Shown here: positions 1-6,020 of the stretch, one piece after another
How the letters are laid out: every line of letters begins with the position of its first letter
How positions within the stretch are numbered: the first letter of the stretch is position 1
Assembly: GCA_024643595.1 (NCBI GenBank)
Contig: JAHEMS010000123.1
Coordinates: 1-8,968, forward strand
Origin: Bacteroidota bacterium
GTDB taxonomy: Bacteria; Bacteroidota; Bacteroidia; Cytophagales; Cyclobacteriaceae
Length of the DNA stretch: 8,968 nt
Reading direction: 5' to 3'
Program-made: the position numbers and the translations under genes
Notes under the pieces: generated by a model
Told to the model about the DNA's origin: nothing
Databases searched by the model: none
The model's input: only the letters and a program-made list of their open reading frames with translations

Positions 1-3
1 ACA

Positions 4-384
4 ATGAATGAAGTACAGGAGTATATTGCATTCCAACGCCCCTTACAAAAAGAGATAATGTCGGTGTTACGCGGATGGATACTTGATCTTGGACCACATT
101 CAATGGAAAAAATCAGCTATACGGTTCCTTTCTTCTATTTCTATGGACCTCTCTGCTATCTAACCGCTGCGGTAGATGGGGTTGACCTGAGTTTTACCAA
201 AGGCATTAAACTCAGCAACGAACAAAAACTATTGGACACCAAGAAAAGAAAGACGGTGGCGAGCATTCGGTTTCACAGCCTTGCAGAACTGGAAGAACGC
301 GAAGATCAAATTCGGCAAATTCTCAACGAAGCCGCCATACTTAATCAGTACCTGTTTCAAGCTAAAAAGAAAAAGAAAAAATGA
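4..384 (+). CDS. DUF1801 (YdhG-like) domain protein
   Basis: This 126-residue cytoplasmic protein spans the whole of a DUF1801 domain. The core at about residues 34-71 has the family pattern MEKISYTVPFFYF, then a hydrophobic strand and DLSFTKGIKLS. DUF1801 proteins are small alpha/beta proteins; the B. subtilis member YdhG has been described as a frataxin-like iron chaperone, but most members have no known role, so function here is open. There is no signal peptide or membrane segment. The protein ends in six lysines encoded by an A-rich run (364-381). The stop TGA (382-384) overlaps the ATG of the next gene, which suggests a shared mRNA and translational coupling. The ATG lies three bases from the window edge. 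Upstream sequence is absent, so an earlier start or another upstream gene cannot be excluded. Confidence 0.85.
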   Translation: MNEVQEYIAFQRPLQKEIMSVLRGWILDLGPHSMEKISYTVPFFYFYGPLCYLTAAVDGVDLSFTKGIKLSNEQKLLDTKKRKTVASIRFHSLAELEEREDQIRQILNEAAILNQYLFQAKKKKKK

Positions 385-1409
385 TGGACGATGAGTTGCT
401 GGAAGAAAATGATGACGAACTCTTCGAACATCATCGCATTGTAACGGATGCCAAACAAGGATTAGTGCGCATTGATAAATTTTTGATGGATCGCCTTCCC
501 AATGTTACACGCACAAAAATTCAACATGGCATTCATGATGGTTTTGTGAAGGTGAATGAAAAGGAAATCAAACCGAATTATAAAGTCCATCCCAATGATG
601 TTATAACGGTATCGTTTCCTGAGCCACCTCGCGATACTGACGTGGTGCCAGAAAATATACCTCTCCATATTACGTTTGAAGATGAGCATTTGCTGGTCAT
701 CAATAAATCAGCCGGCATGGTGGTGCATCCTGCCTATCAAAACTGGAGCGGCACGCTCGTGAATGCATTGGCCTATCACTTTCAACATTTGCCTGAGATG
801 CCGGGAAATGATGGACGACCCGGGCTTGTTCATAGGATTGACAAAGATACTTCGGGCTTACTGGTAATTGCCAAAACTGAAAAGGCGATGGCTTCTCTGG
901 CAAAACAATTTTTTGATCACTCTATTGAAAGAACTTACCAGGCCATTGTTTGGGGAGTGCCCGTGCCACCCGAAGGAACAATTAACGTAAATGTAGGACG
1001 AAGTTTAAAGGACCGAAGAGTTACCACTGCATTTCCAGAAGCGGACTTCGGAAGAACTGCCATCACGCATTACCGATTATTACAAGATTACCGTTATGTT
1101 TCACTGATTGAATGCAAGTTGGAAACCGGTCGTACCCACCAGATACGCGCTCATATGAAATTCATAGGCCATCCCATCTTCAATGATGGTACTTATGGGG
1201 GCAATGAAGTGTTGAAGGGAACAGTGTTTTCAAAATATAAACAATTTGTTGACAACTGTTTTAAAATAATTCCTCGGCAAGCACTCCACGCCAAAACCCT
1301 CGGCTTTATTCATCCGGCCACCAACAAATTCATTCAATTTGATTCAGAACTGCCAGCCGATTTTAAAGAAGTGATGGAGAGGTGGGAGAATTACGTGAAG
1401 TATAATTGA
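381..1409 (+). CDS. rluD: RluA-family 23S rRNA pseudouridine synthase (RluD type)
   Basis: This 342-residue enzyme converts specific uridines of 23S rRNA to pseudouridine. An S4 RNA-binding domain lies at about residues 28-80 (VRIDKFL, then VKVNEKEIKPNYKV). The catalytic domain follows, with HRIDKDTSGLL at 151-161 and the catalytic aspartate Asp154. Other family landmarks are INKSAGMVVHPA (107-118), TGRTHQIRAHM (249-259) and RQALHA (299-304). Length, S4 domain and motif order fit RluD/RluC; RluD is the likelier assignment, but the modified positions cannot be read from sequence. Two ATG codons in tandem (381 and 384) are both possible starts. The first overlaps the stop of the upstream gene as ATGA. 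The leader is an A-rich stretch with no Shine-Dalgarno sequence, as is usual in Bacteroidota. The acidic N-terminal extension (residues 3-16) is not part of the S4 domain. Confidence 0.95.
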   Translation: MMDDELLEENDDELFEHHRIVTDAKQGLVRIDKFLMDRLPNVTRTKIQHGIHDGFVKVNEKEIKPNYKVHPNDVITVSFPEPPRDTDVVPENIPLHITFEDEHLLVINKSAGMVVHPAYQNWSGTLVNALAYHFQHLPEMPGNDGRPGLVHRIDKDTSGLLVIAKTEKAMASLAKQFFDHSIERTYQAIVWGVPVPPEGTINVNVGRSLKDRRVTTAFPEADFGRTAITHYRLLQDYRYVSLIECKLETGRTHQIRAHMKFIGHPIFNDGTYGGNEVLKGTVFSKYKQFVDNCFKIIPRQALHAKTLGFIHPATNKFIQFDSELPADFKEVMERWENYVKYN

Positions 1410-1421
1410 TTATATCAAACG

Positions 1422-1440
1422 CATCTACCGTTTATAGATG
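1422..1440. terminator. Weak inverted repeat between convergent genes
   Basis: CATCTA (1422-1427) and TAGATG (1435-1440) form a 6-bp stem with a 7-nt loop. It sits in the 32-bp gap between the converging rluD-like gene and the acyltransferase gene. Its position suits a bidirectional terminator, but the stem is A/T-rich and there is no T tract, so this is only a weak candidate. Confidence 0.2.
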
Positions 1441-1441
1441 A

Positions 1442-2002
1442 CTAAATTTCTTGCCTGGTATTAATGATATAATGCTTGGTGGGATTTTCCTTCTTTATGA
1501 TTTTTGCCGGATTACCAATTACCACAGAATTATCTGGCACATCAACATTCAAGAATGTATTAGGTGCTATCATAATATCAGAACCGATCGTAATATTATT
1601 TGTAAGCACCGAACCTGCACCAATCCACACACGGTCGCCAATGGTTGGCCGCCCGGCTTTTCCATTCTTATGTGAACGGCCAATGGTGACATTATGCGCT
1701 ATATTGCAATACCTGCCAATTTTTATTGGACCAATGACGACAGGTCCGCAATGATTGGAGAGATAAAATCCCTCCCCAATTTCTGCATCAAGAGAAATTT
1801 CATATCCATATCTAAACCGATATCGGCGTCTGAGGATTCTTAAAATCAATCGAAGTGGTGATGATTTTTTTTGAGCACAAATCAATCTGTAGATTAACGT
1901 ATACCTAAATCCCGGTTGAAACCAACCTCTTAAAAATCCGCTGAATCCTTTGAGCCCATGACGATATAAATCAGCCTTGATTGTTTTACGCAGAGATAAC
2001 AT
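1442..2002 (-). CDS. Serine acetyltransferase-like left-handed beta-helix acyltransferase
   Basis: This 186-residue protein has a helical N-terminus (about 1-65, very rich in Arg/Lys at 51-65) followed by hexapeptide repeats forming a left-handed beta-helix (about 70-165). It follows the CysE layout: EIGEGFYLSNHCGPVVIG matches the strand carrying the CysE catalytic histidine, placing it at His84. VTIGRSHKNGKAGRPTIGDRVWIGAGS (105-131, given as a span) and VIGNPAKII (161-169) match the acetyl-CoA-binding part. The CysE aspartate (Asp143 in E. coli) aligns with Glu68. The protein is shorter than housekeeping CysE (about 260-270 residues), lacking much of its N-terminal helical domain. Such short forms are often found in polysaccharide clusters, where the acceptor may be a sugar. 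No cysteine-synthesis or glycan genes are visible here. The likely reaction is O-acetyl transfer from acetyl-CoA; the acceptor is unknown. Confidence 0.85.
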   Translation of the reverse strand: MLSLRKTIKADLYRHGLKGFSGFLRGWFQPGFRYTLIYRLICAQKKSSPLRLILRILRRRYRFRYGYEISLDAEIGEGFYLSNHCGPVVIGPIKIGRYCNIAHNVTIGRSHKNGKAGRPTIGDRVWIGAGSVLTNNITIGSDIMIAPNTFLNVDVPDNSVVIGNPAKIIKKENPTKHYIINTRQEI

Positions 2003-2056
2003 TCTTCTAAGTATGAAAAAGAAAATAATAAAACATTAAAGATAATCTTTTAAAAT

Positions 2057-2076
2057 GATTTGATCTCAATCAAATC
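2057..2076. repeat. 8-bp inverted repeat with 4-nt loop
   Basis: GATTTGAT (2057-2064) and ATCAAATC (2069-2076) are perfect complements around CTCA. The repeat lies 55 bp upstream of the acyltransferase start and 94 bp past the end of the 60-residue gene, both on the minus strand. It could be a weak terminator for the latter (ATTTTAAAA follows on the minus strand) or an operator for the former. The sequence does not decide between these. Confidence 0.3.
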
Positions 2077-2169
2077 TCCATATCATCGGCTATACTATTC
2101 GACCATAGAATGATCAATAGACTGCTGCCTGAACTATGTTTCGAAAAAAAGCTAGCCCATTACTTTCAT

Positions 2170-2352
2170 TTATTGCCCTTGGCGTAATGCCTTACGGATT
2201 TCCTTCATGGCTTCTTTTTTAAAAACCTTGTGATCTTCCGTTTTTTCTGGATGATTAAGAAGTTTCTTAATGTAATCGAGAACCTCATCCATTTGCACCT
2301 TATCCATTTCATTCAGACTTTGCAGAATGGCTAACCTGGGTGATTGTAACAT
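2170..2352 (-). CDS. Small conserved-looking hypothetical protein (60 aa)
   Basis: I do not recognise a named family. The 60-residue product is almost entirely helical and charged. Residues 1-33 include SLNEMDKVQMDEVLDYIKKLL, whose core resembles the 'L..LdeeqqeeVLdFIefL' helix pair found in many short DUF2281/antitoxin-like proteins. The C-terminal half (34-60) is lysine-rich. There is no signal peptide, membrane segment or metal motif. It stands alone: 119 bp separate it from the zinc-ribbon gene upstream on the same strand and about 167 bp from the acyltransferase gene downstream. No toxin-like partner is adjacent, so a toxin-antitoxin role is not supported. Coding is inferred from amphipathic helices and the clean start and stop. 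Confidence 0.6.
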   Translation of the reverse strand: MLQSPRLAILQSLNEMDKVQMDEVLDYIKKLLNHPEKTEDHKVFKKEAMKEIRKALRQGQ

Positions 2353-2471
2353 ACAATTAGTGGTTGTTGTTAATGCTAATAACGGAAAATAAAAGGCACA
2401 AGTTCAATGGGTAAGATGATCGTTAACCAAACCTTCATTTTGAGTTAACTTTCAGATGGAGTTGGGATACA

Positions 2472-2630
2472 CTAAAAAATGAAATATGAAATGATAAAAA
2501 TAAGAATCAGCAAGACCGCAAGCCACTTTACCCAATTGCTGTGTTGCGAAAACTCATAACCGCATATTGGACATACGCTACTCTTATATTCTATTTCCAT
2601 GGCGCAAGCAGGACATTCTTTCTTTTTCAT
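2472..2630 (-). CDS. Zinc-ribbon protein with C-terminal membrane helix (52 aa)
   Basis: This short gene encodes 52 residues. The N-terminal part carries two CxxC knuckles, CPAC (6-9) and CPICGYEF (20-27), spaced like a zinc-ribbon of the 'zinc_ribbon_2/DZR' kind. An amphipathic junction (SNWVKW, 31-36) leads into a strongly hydrophobic stretch, about residues 36-52, that should be one transmembrane helix. The expected topology is a cytoplasmic zinc ribbon anchored by a C-terminal tail. The start is supported by AGGGGA just upstream on the minus strand (2639-2634), one of few Shine-Dalgarno-like sites in the window. It begins 18 nt after the stop of the IF-2-like gene, so the two are probably co-transcribed. 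The molecular role is unknown; four appropriately spaced cysteines make chance coding unlikely. Confidence 0.8.
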   Translation of the reverse strand: MKKKECPACAMEIEYKSSVCPICGYEFSQHSNWVKWLAVLLILIFIISYFIF

Positions 2631-2648
2631 TCTTCCCCTATACAGACA

Positions 2649-3425
2649 TTATGTGTTCAGCCATCTCAAAAATTTTCCTAACCAGGTTTTAGGGGCTGGC
2701 CTTACTTCTTTCATTTCAAAAGATTCCACTGGTTCCGAAACAATCCTTACTGCCTTAGTTGGCTGACCGGTCTTAACCCGTTGCAGGTAATATTGTGTTC
2801 GCTTTTCCTTATCACGTTCAACTTTTGCCTTCCTCTTTTCTTCCTCCTCGCGTGCCCGCTGCTCGCGTTGGATAGCAATAGGATTACGTTCCGGTCGAGT
2901 TGTGTTATACTCTCTCCGTTGTATAGATTTTTCTTTACGATCAACTCGTTTCGGTTTCTTCTCTGCCTGTGTTACATGTTGTTCTGATTCTTCAGTGCCT
3001 TCAACCGGTACTGGATCCGGAACGCTTTTCTTTTTAGGCTCAGGCAGATCAATTTTACCTAATACTTTTAAGCCCGTAAGCTCAACTTTTTGCGCTTTGA
3101 TCACTTCAACTTCGATCTTCTCTTCTGCTATTTCCATCCCTGATTCAGACGCTAACTCCACCTTTACCTCTTCTTCCAATGCGCCGGGAAAATTAGAGAT
3201 TTCCTCTTCAGTGTTCTGAGGAGACATTGGTTCCTCATTTTTCTCTTCAATGACCATTATTTCATTTAACCGCTCTGGAGCAAAATATTGAACCACGTGT
3301 TGTGTAATCTCATCACTCAGTCGGGCATTCGACCCTTCTTCAGGAAATATCTGCTGAGTTGCTAAATAATCGACAATTTGTGATGGTCTTAATGCCAGTT
3401 TTCTGGCCAATTGTCCAAGTCTCAT
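2649..3425 (-). CDS. Stand-alone IF-2 N-terminal-like protein (no GTPase)
   Basis: This 258-residue protein resembles the N-terminal and linker region of Bacteroidota translation initiation factor IF-2 without the G, EF-Tu-like and C-terminal domains. Residues 1-50 match an IF-2N fold (MRLGQLARKL, then PSQIVDYLA and NARLSDEI). Residues 58-108 are strongly acidic. Residues 117-130 (TGLKVLGKIDLPEP) match the conserved linker motif of Bacteroidota IF-2. Residues 153-215 are basic and probably coiled coil. The end, KTWLGKFLRWLNT, is a short amphipathic aromatic helix. It is not a truncated infB: it closes with its own tail, and the zinc-ribbon gene begins 18 nt later. The ATG at 3425 is preferred over the in-frame ATG at 3515, because the homology begins exactly there and a TAnnTTTG element lies just upstream, inside the longer frame. 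Possible roles are ribosome or RNA binding; no function is established. Confidence 0.8.
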   Translation of the reverse strand: MRLGQLARKLALRPSQIVDYLATQQIFPEEGSNARLSDEITQHVVQYFAPERLNEIMVIEEKNEEPMSPQNTEEEISNFPGALEEEVKVELASESGMEIAEEKIEVEVIKAQKVELTGLKVLGKIDLPEPKKKSVPDPVPVEGTEESEQHVTQAEKKPKRVDRKEKSIQRREYNTTRPERNPIAIQREQRAREEEEKRKAKVERDKEKRTQYYLQRVKTGQPTKAVRIVSEPVESFEMKEVRPAPKTWLGKFLRWLNT

Positions 3426-3448
3426 AGTATTCTTATTACAACAAGCTA

Positions 3449-3456
3449 CAAATATA
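3449..3456 (-). promoter_or_regulatory. Bacteroidota-type -7 element (TATATTTG)
   Basis: The minus strand reads TATATTTG at 3456-3449, an exact match to the Bacteroidota -7 consensus TAnnTTTG. It lies 23 bp upstream of the IF-2-like ATG at 3425, giving a leader of roughly 15-20 nt. No TTG/TTTG is present at the expected -33 position, so the promoter is half supported. It is in the 148-bp divergent gap shared with the gene starting at 3574. Confidence 0.4.
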
Positions 3457-3573
3457 ATTGAACGGACATAAAAAAGTATGGGGCTCTTCGGTTGACCACT
3501 TGCTCCAAATCCCAAACAGATTTAGTTTATTTCTAATTGTTCAAATCAACAAATAGCACGAACTTTAAATAAT

Positions 3574-4815
3574 ATGGTAAAAAGATACTGCGTCTTCTTA
3601 CTAATCATTTTTAACTACTTCGCCACCCGGGCGAATTCTATACTCATACCCCTGGACGAGACGCAGCAAAATCATCTGAAGGCATATGGCATCACCTATT
3701 TCATGTTACAGCAGGGGATTGAAGTGGATTGGCTGCTTAATTATCGTGGTGGTAGTTTTCTTACCCCATATTCACAAGCTATCCAAAACGAATGTACTAT
3801 TCGCGGAATTTCGTATGAGTTAATCTCCTCAGCCAAAACCAATCAGATCCTTCAAGAAATAACCAATCCGGAAGCCAACATGAATGTGGTGAGGTTGGAG
3901 TCAGCACCAAAAATCGCGGTTTATTCGCCCAAAAATGAATTAGTCAATGATGATTCTGATGCCGTGATGATTGTTCTTGATTATGCCGAAATTCCATATA
4001 CCATTATCTATGATGAAGAGATTTTAAAAGATGAATTGGTAAAATTTGATTGGGTCCATCTGCACCACGAAGATTTTACAGGTCAGCACGGCAGGTTTTT
4101 GCGCAGAGAATCTGCTTTTATAGAGGCGAAAATACAGGAGGCAACGGCGCAGCGGTTAGGTTACGGAAAAGTATCTGCAATGAAATTGGCTGTCGCCAAA
4201 AAAATTAAAGGATTCTGTGCGGCAGGAGGATATTTATTTGCCATGTGCTCGGGAGCCGAAACGTTTGATATCGCCCTTGCCGCTGAAGGTGTTGATATCA
4301 TTGATTATATGTATGATGGCGATGATGTTGATGAGGGGGCTATTCTTGACTTCAGTAAAGCAATGGCTTTTGAAAACTTTACACTCGAACCCAGTACCAA
4401 TAGAAAATTCTCTGATATCAATACGGGTCGACCCAATTACTACGAGCCGACTCGTGAATTTTTCCGTCTTTTTAAATTTTCTGCAAAATGGGACGTCATC
4501 CCTTCCATTCTAACGCAGAATCATGAATATGTAATCAAAGAATTTAGTGGGCAAACTTCGGCATTCAATGCGGCTGTTGTGAAACCAGAAGCGCTGATAT
4601 TAGGAGAAAACAAAAGCGCCCATAACGTGCGCTACCTTTACGGTGAAATTGGCCGAGGTCACTGGACTTACTATAGCGGACACGACCCCGAAGGTATCCC
4701 GGGAAGAGGAAGAATGAAAACCGATCTGAATCTTTTCCCTCACTCCCCCGGCTATCGCCTGATATTAAATAATGTCTTGTTCCCTTCCGCGAAGAAGAAA
4801 AAACAAAAGACGTAA
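3574..4815 (+). CDS. Secreted class I glutamine-amidotransferase-like protein ('asparagine synthetase B' family by name only)
   Basis: This 413-residue exported protein has a signal peptide at 1-22 (hydrophobic core CVFLLIIFNYFA, likely cleaved after NS). Bacteroidota homologues are, as I recall, usually named asparagine synthetase B. The sequence does not support that: there is no N-terminal Cys nucleophile and no ATP-pyrophosphatase SGGxDS motif, and the protein is exported. It instead resembles a flavodoxin-like class I amidotransferase/ThuA-type fold. KIAVYSP at 113-119 looks like a first strand. LFAMCSGAET at 221-230 resembles a nucleophile elbow with Cys225. GHWTYYSGHDPE at 362-373 could supply a histidine and an acid (His370, Glu373). 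HLHHEDFTG (162-170) is a further His-rich conserved-looking motif. It ends in a lysine-rich tail (KKKKQKT). The NIPSNAP gene follows after 61 nt on the same strand. Whether it is catalytic, and its substrate, are unknown. Confidence 0.8.
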   Translation: MVKRYCVFLLIIFNYFATRANSILIPLDETQQNHLKAYGITYFMLQQGIEVDWLLNYRGGSFLTPYSQAIQNECTIRGISYELISSAKTNQILQEITNPEANMNVVRLESAPKIAVYSPKNELVNDDSDAVMIVLDYAEIPYTIIYDEEILKDELVKFDWVHLHHEDFTGQHGRFLRRESAFIEAKIQEATAQRLGYGKVSAMKLAVAKKIKGFCAAGGYLFAMCSGAETFDIALAAEGVDIIDYMYDGDDVDEGAILDFSKAMAFENFTLEPSTNRKFSDINTGRPNYYEPTREFFRLFKFSAKWDVIPSILTQNHEYVIKEFSGQTSAFNAAVVKPEALILGENKSAHNVRYLYGEIGRGHWTYYSGHDPEGIPGRGRMKTDLNLFPHSPGYRLILNNVLFPSAKKKKQKT

Positions 4816-4876
4816 TCATAATTGAAATCAATTCACTTACTTACGCTCAATAATTAATTACTTAATTCTATCTATC

Positions 4877-5644
4877 ATGAAAAATATTTTATTTCTTGGT
4901 TTGATTCTACTCGTCTCTGTGGCGGCAAAAGACCCAGCTTCCTCGTATTATGAAATCCGTGTTTATCGATTGGCCGATTCGGCTGATGAAACGCGCATGG
5001 ATAACTATTTACAAAAAGCTTTACTCCCCGCGCTGCATAGAATGGGCATAAAGAATGTCGGTGTATTTAAACCAATCAAGGAAGACACGATTTACAACAA
5101 GCGCATGTATGTGTTGATCCCTTACAAATCGCTTACCGAGTTTGAAAAGACAAGCGCCTCATTATTAAAAGATGCACAGTACTTAACGGATGGAAGTGAT
5201 TATGTGAATTCAAGTCATGCTGATCCTCCCTATACGCGCATGGAAACTATTGTATTGAAATCATTCAAGTACATGCCTTCGCCTGCTGTCCCCAATCTGA
5301 AAGCTCCTAAGGAGGAACGCGTTTACGAATTGCGAAGCTATGAGGGCGCAACAGAAAAATTATACCAAAGCAAAGTGCACATGTTCAATGAAGGTGGTGA
5401 AATTGCCCTCTTCACCAGATTAAATTTCAATGCCGTATTTTATGGAGAAGTGCTTAGTGGCAGCAGCATGCCCAACCTGATGTATATGACCAGCTTCGAA
5501 AATAAAGCAGATCGTGATGCCCACTGGAAATCTTTCAGCGCAGCTCCGGAATGGAAAGCCATTGTTGATCTGCCTCAATATAAAAACACCGTTTCCAAAA
5601 ACACACAATTCCTGCTTAATCCTACCTCTTATTCAGATTTCTAA
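4877..5644 (+). CDS. Secreted NIPSNAP-family protein with two NIPSNAP domains
   Basis: This 255-residue protein has a signal peptide (about 1-17, MKNILFLGLILLVSVAA) and should be exported to the periplasm. It contains two ferredoxin-like NIPSNAP domains. The first begins with YYEIRVYRL (24-32) and ends near residue 131. The second begins with RVYELRSYEG (148-157) and includes the family's best-conserved block (NLMYMTSFENKADRDAHWK, 200-218, then PEWKAI). NIPSNAP domains are related to dimeric alpha/beta barrels. In bacteria their function is unassigned; exported double-domain forms are common in Bacteroidota. No heme or metal ligand is obvious. The gene lies 61 nt after the amidotransferase-like gene with no strong promoter or terminator between them, and is followed by a strong stem-loop, so it is probably the last gene of a two-gene unit. 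Confidence 0.9.
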   Translation: MKNILFLGLILLVSVAAKDPASSYYEIRVYRLADSADETRMDNYLQKALLPALHRMGIKNVGVFKPIKEDTIYNKRMYVLIPYKSLTEFEKTSASLLKDAQYLTDGSDYVNSSHADPPYTRMETIVLKSFKYMPSPAVPNLKAPKEERVYELRSYEGATEKLYQSKVHMFNEGGEIALFTRLNFNAVFYGEVLSGSSMPNLMYMTSFENKADRDAHWKSFSAAPEWKAIVDLPQYKNTVSKNTQFLLNPTSYSDF

Positions 5645-5651
5645 ATTTGAA

Positions 5652-5691
5652 AGCCACAGATTTACTACCACCATTCCGTGAATCTGTGGCT
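5652..5691. terminator. Strong stem-loop between convergent genes
   Basis: AGCCACAGATT (5652-5662) and AATCTGTGGCT (5681-5691) form a perfect 11-bp stem. It extends to 14 bp with one G-U pair, leaving a 12-nt loop (5666-5677). It begins 7 nt after the NIPSNAP stop and lies between that gene and the converging CDGSH gene, so it probably terminates both. The flanking T-richness is only moderate (TCTTCACTTATCTTCTT on the plus side). Confidence 0.65.
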
Positions 5692-5741
5692 CTTCACTTA
5701 TCTTCTTAAAGCGGCAGCATGAACATTTACACCTTGTGTCA

Positions 5742-5966
5742 TTATACTTTTTTTGGAGGTAGATCAAAGGCAATTGCCTGATGTTCAAAATTTCCCTTAT
5801 GCGATGAGTCACAAAAAGGTTTGTTTGCCGAACGTCCGCAACGGCATAACGAAACTAGTGTTCTGCCCTGCAATCCATACAGGTTTCCCTGTGCGTCCAC
5901 AATCTCAAAATCCCCATCTACTTTCAATGAACCGTTATTGTTTACTGTAATTTTGGTTTTGGTCAT
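5742..5966 (-). CDS. CDGSH-type [2Fe-2S] iron-sulfur protein
   Basis: This 74-residue soluble protein has the complete 3Cys-1His ligand set of the CDGSH (mitoNEET-like) family: Cys41, Cys43, Cys52 and His56 in CRCGRSANKPFCDSSH. The signature glycine is serine here (CDSSH), a tolerated variation because it is not a ligand. The N-terminal half (residues 5-38) forms the beta strands of a small CDGSH protein (KITVNNNGSLKVDG, then FEIVDAQGNLY). CDGSH proteins bind a labile, redox-active [2Fe-2S] cluster and are linked to electron or cluster transfer; the bacterial single-domain forms have few defined partners. It is a single-gene unit: it converges on the NIPSNAP gene, and upstream lies a 118-bp gap containing a 16-bp palindrome. 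Confidence 0.92.
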   Translation of the reverse strand: MTKTKITVNNNGSLKVDGDFEIVDAQGNLYGLQGRTLVSLCRCGRSANKPFCDSSHKGNFEHQAIAFDLPPKKV

Positions 5967-6020
5967 ATTTATTTTTTTATCTGGTCATGGTTTGTTTCTT
6001 CTTCCCTCAATTTAGAAACT

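Noticed and set aside
1451..1754. Plus-strand open frames opposite the acyltransferase gene
   Set aside because: They lie inside the antisense of a clear hexapeptide-repeat protein and have no recognisable composition or motifs.
2170..2352. Toxin-antitoxin module
   Set aside because: The neighbouring genes are an acyltransferase and a zinc-ribbon protein; no toxin-like partner overlaps or abuts it.
2422..2449. Two GTTAAC hexamers 22 bp apart in the gap between the zinc-ribbon and 60-residue genes
   Set aside because: Each is a 6-bp self-palindrome expected by chance in A/T-rich DNA; no longer symmetry surrounds them.
2649..3425. Truncated or broken infB
   Set aside because: The frame closes with a distinctive C-terminal helix, is followed at once by an intact gene, and no remnants of the GTPase domain are seen in any frame nearby.
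3426..3515. In-frame N-terminal extension of 30 residues on the IF-2-like protein
   Set aside because: It contains a promoter-like element, has no similarity to IF-2N, and the conserved domain begins exactly at the ATG at 3425.
3574..4815. Asparagine synthetase activity
   Set aside because: Signal peptide present; the glutaminase Cys2 and the ATP-pyrophosphatase loop are absent.
4820..4833. AATTGA-AA-TCAATT inverted repeat between the amidotransferase-like and NIPSNAP genes
   Set aside because: Six A/T-rich base pairs with a 2-nt loop cannot form a stable hairpin, and such a repeat is common in intergenic A/T-rich sequence.
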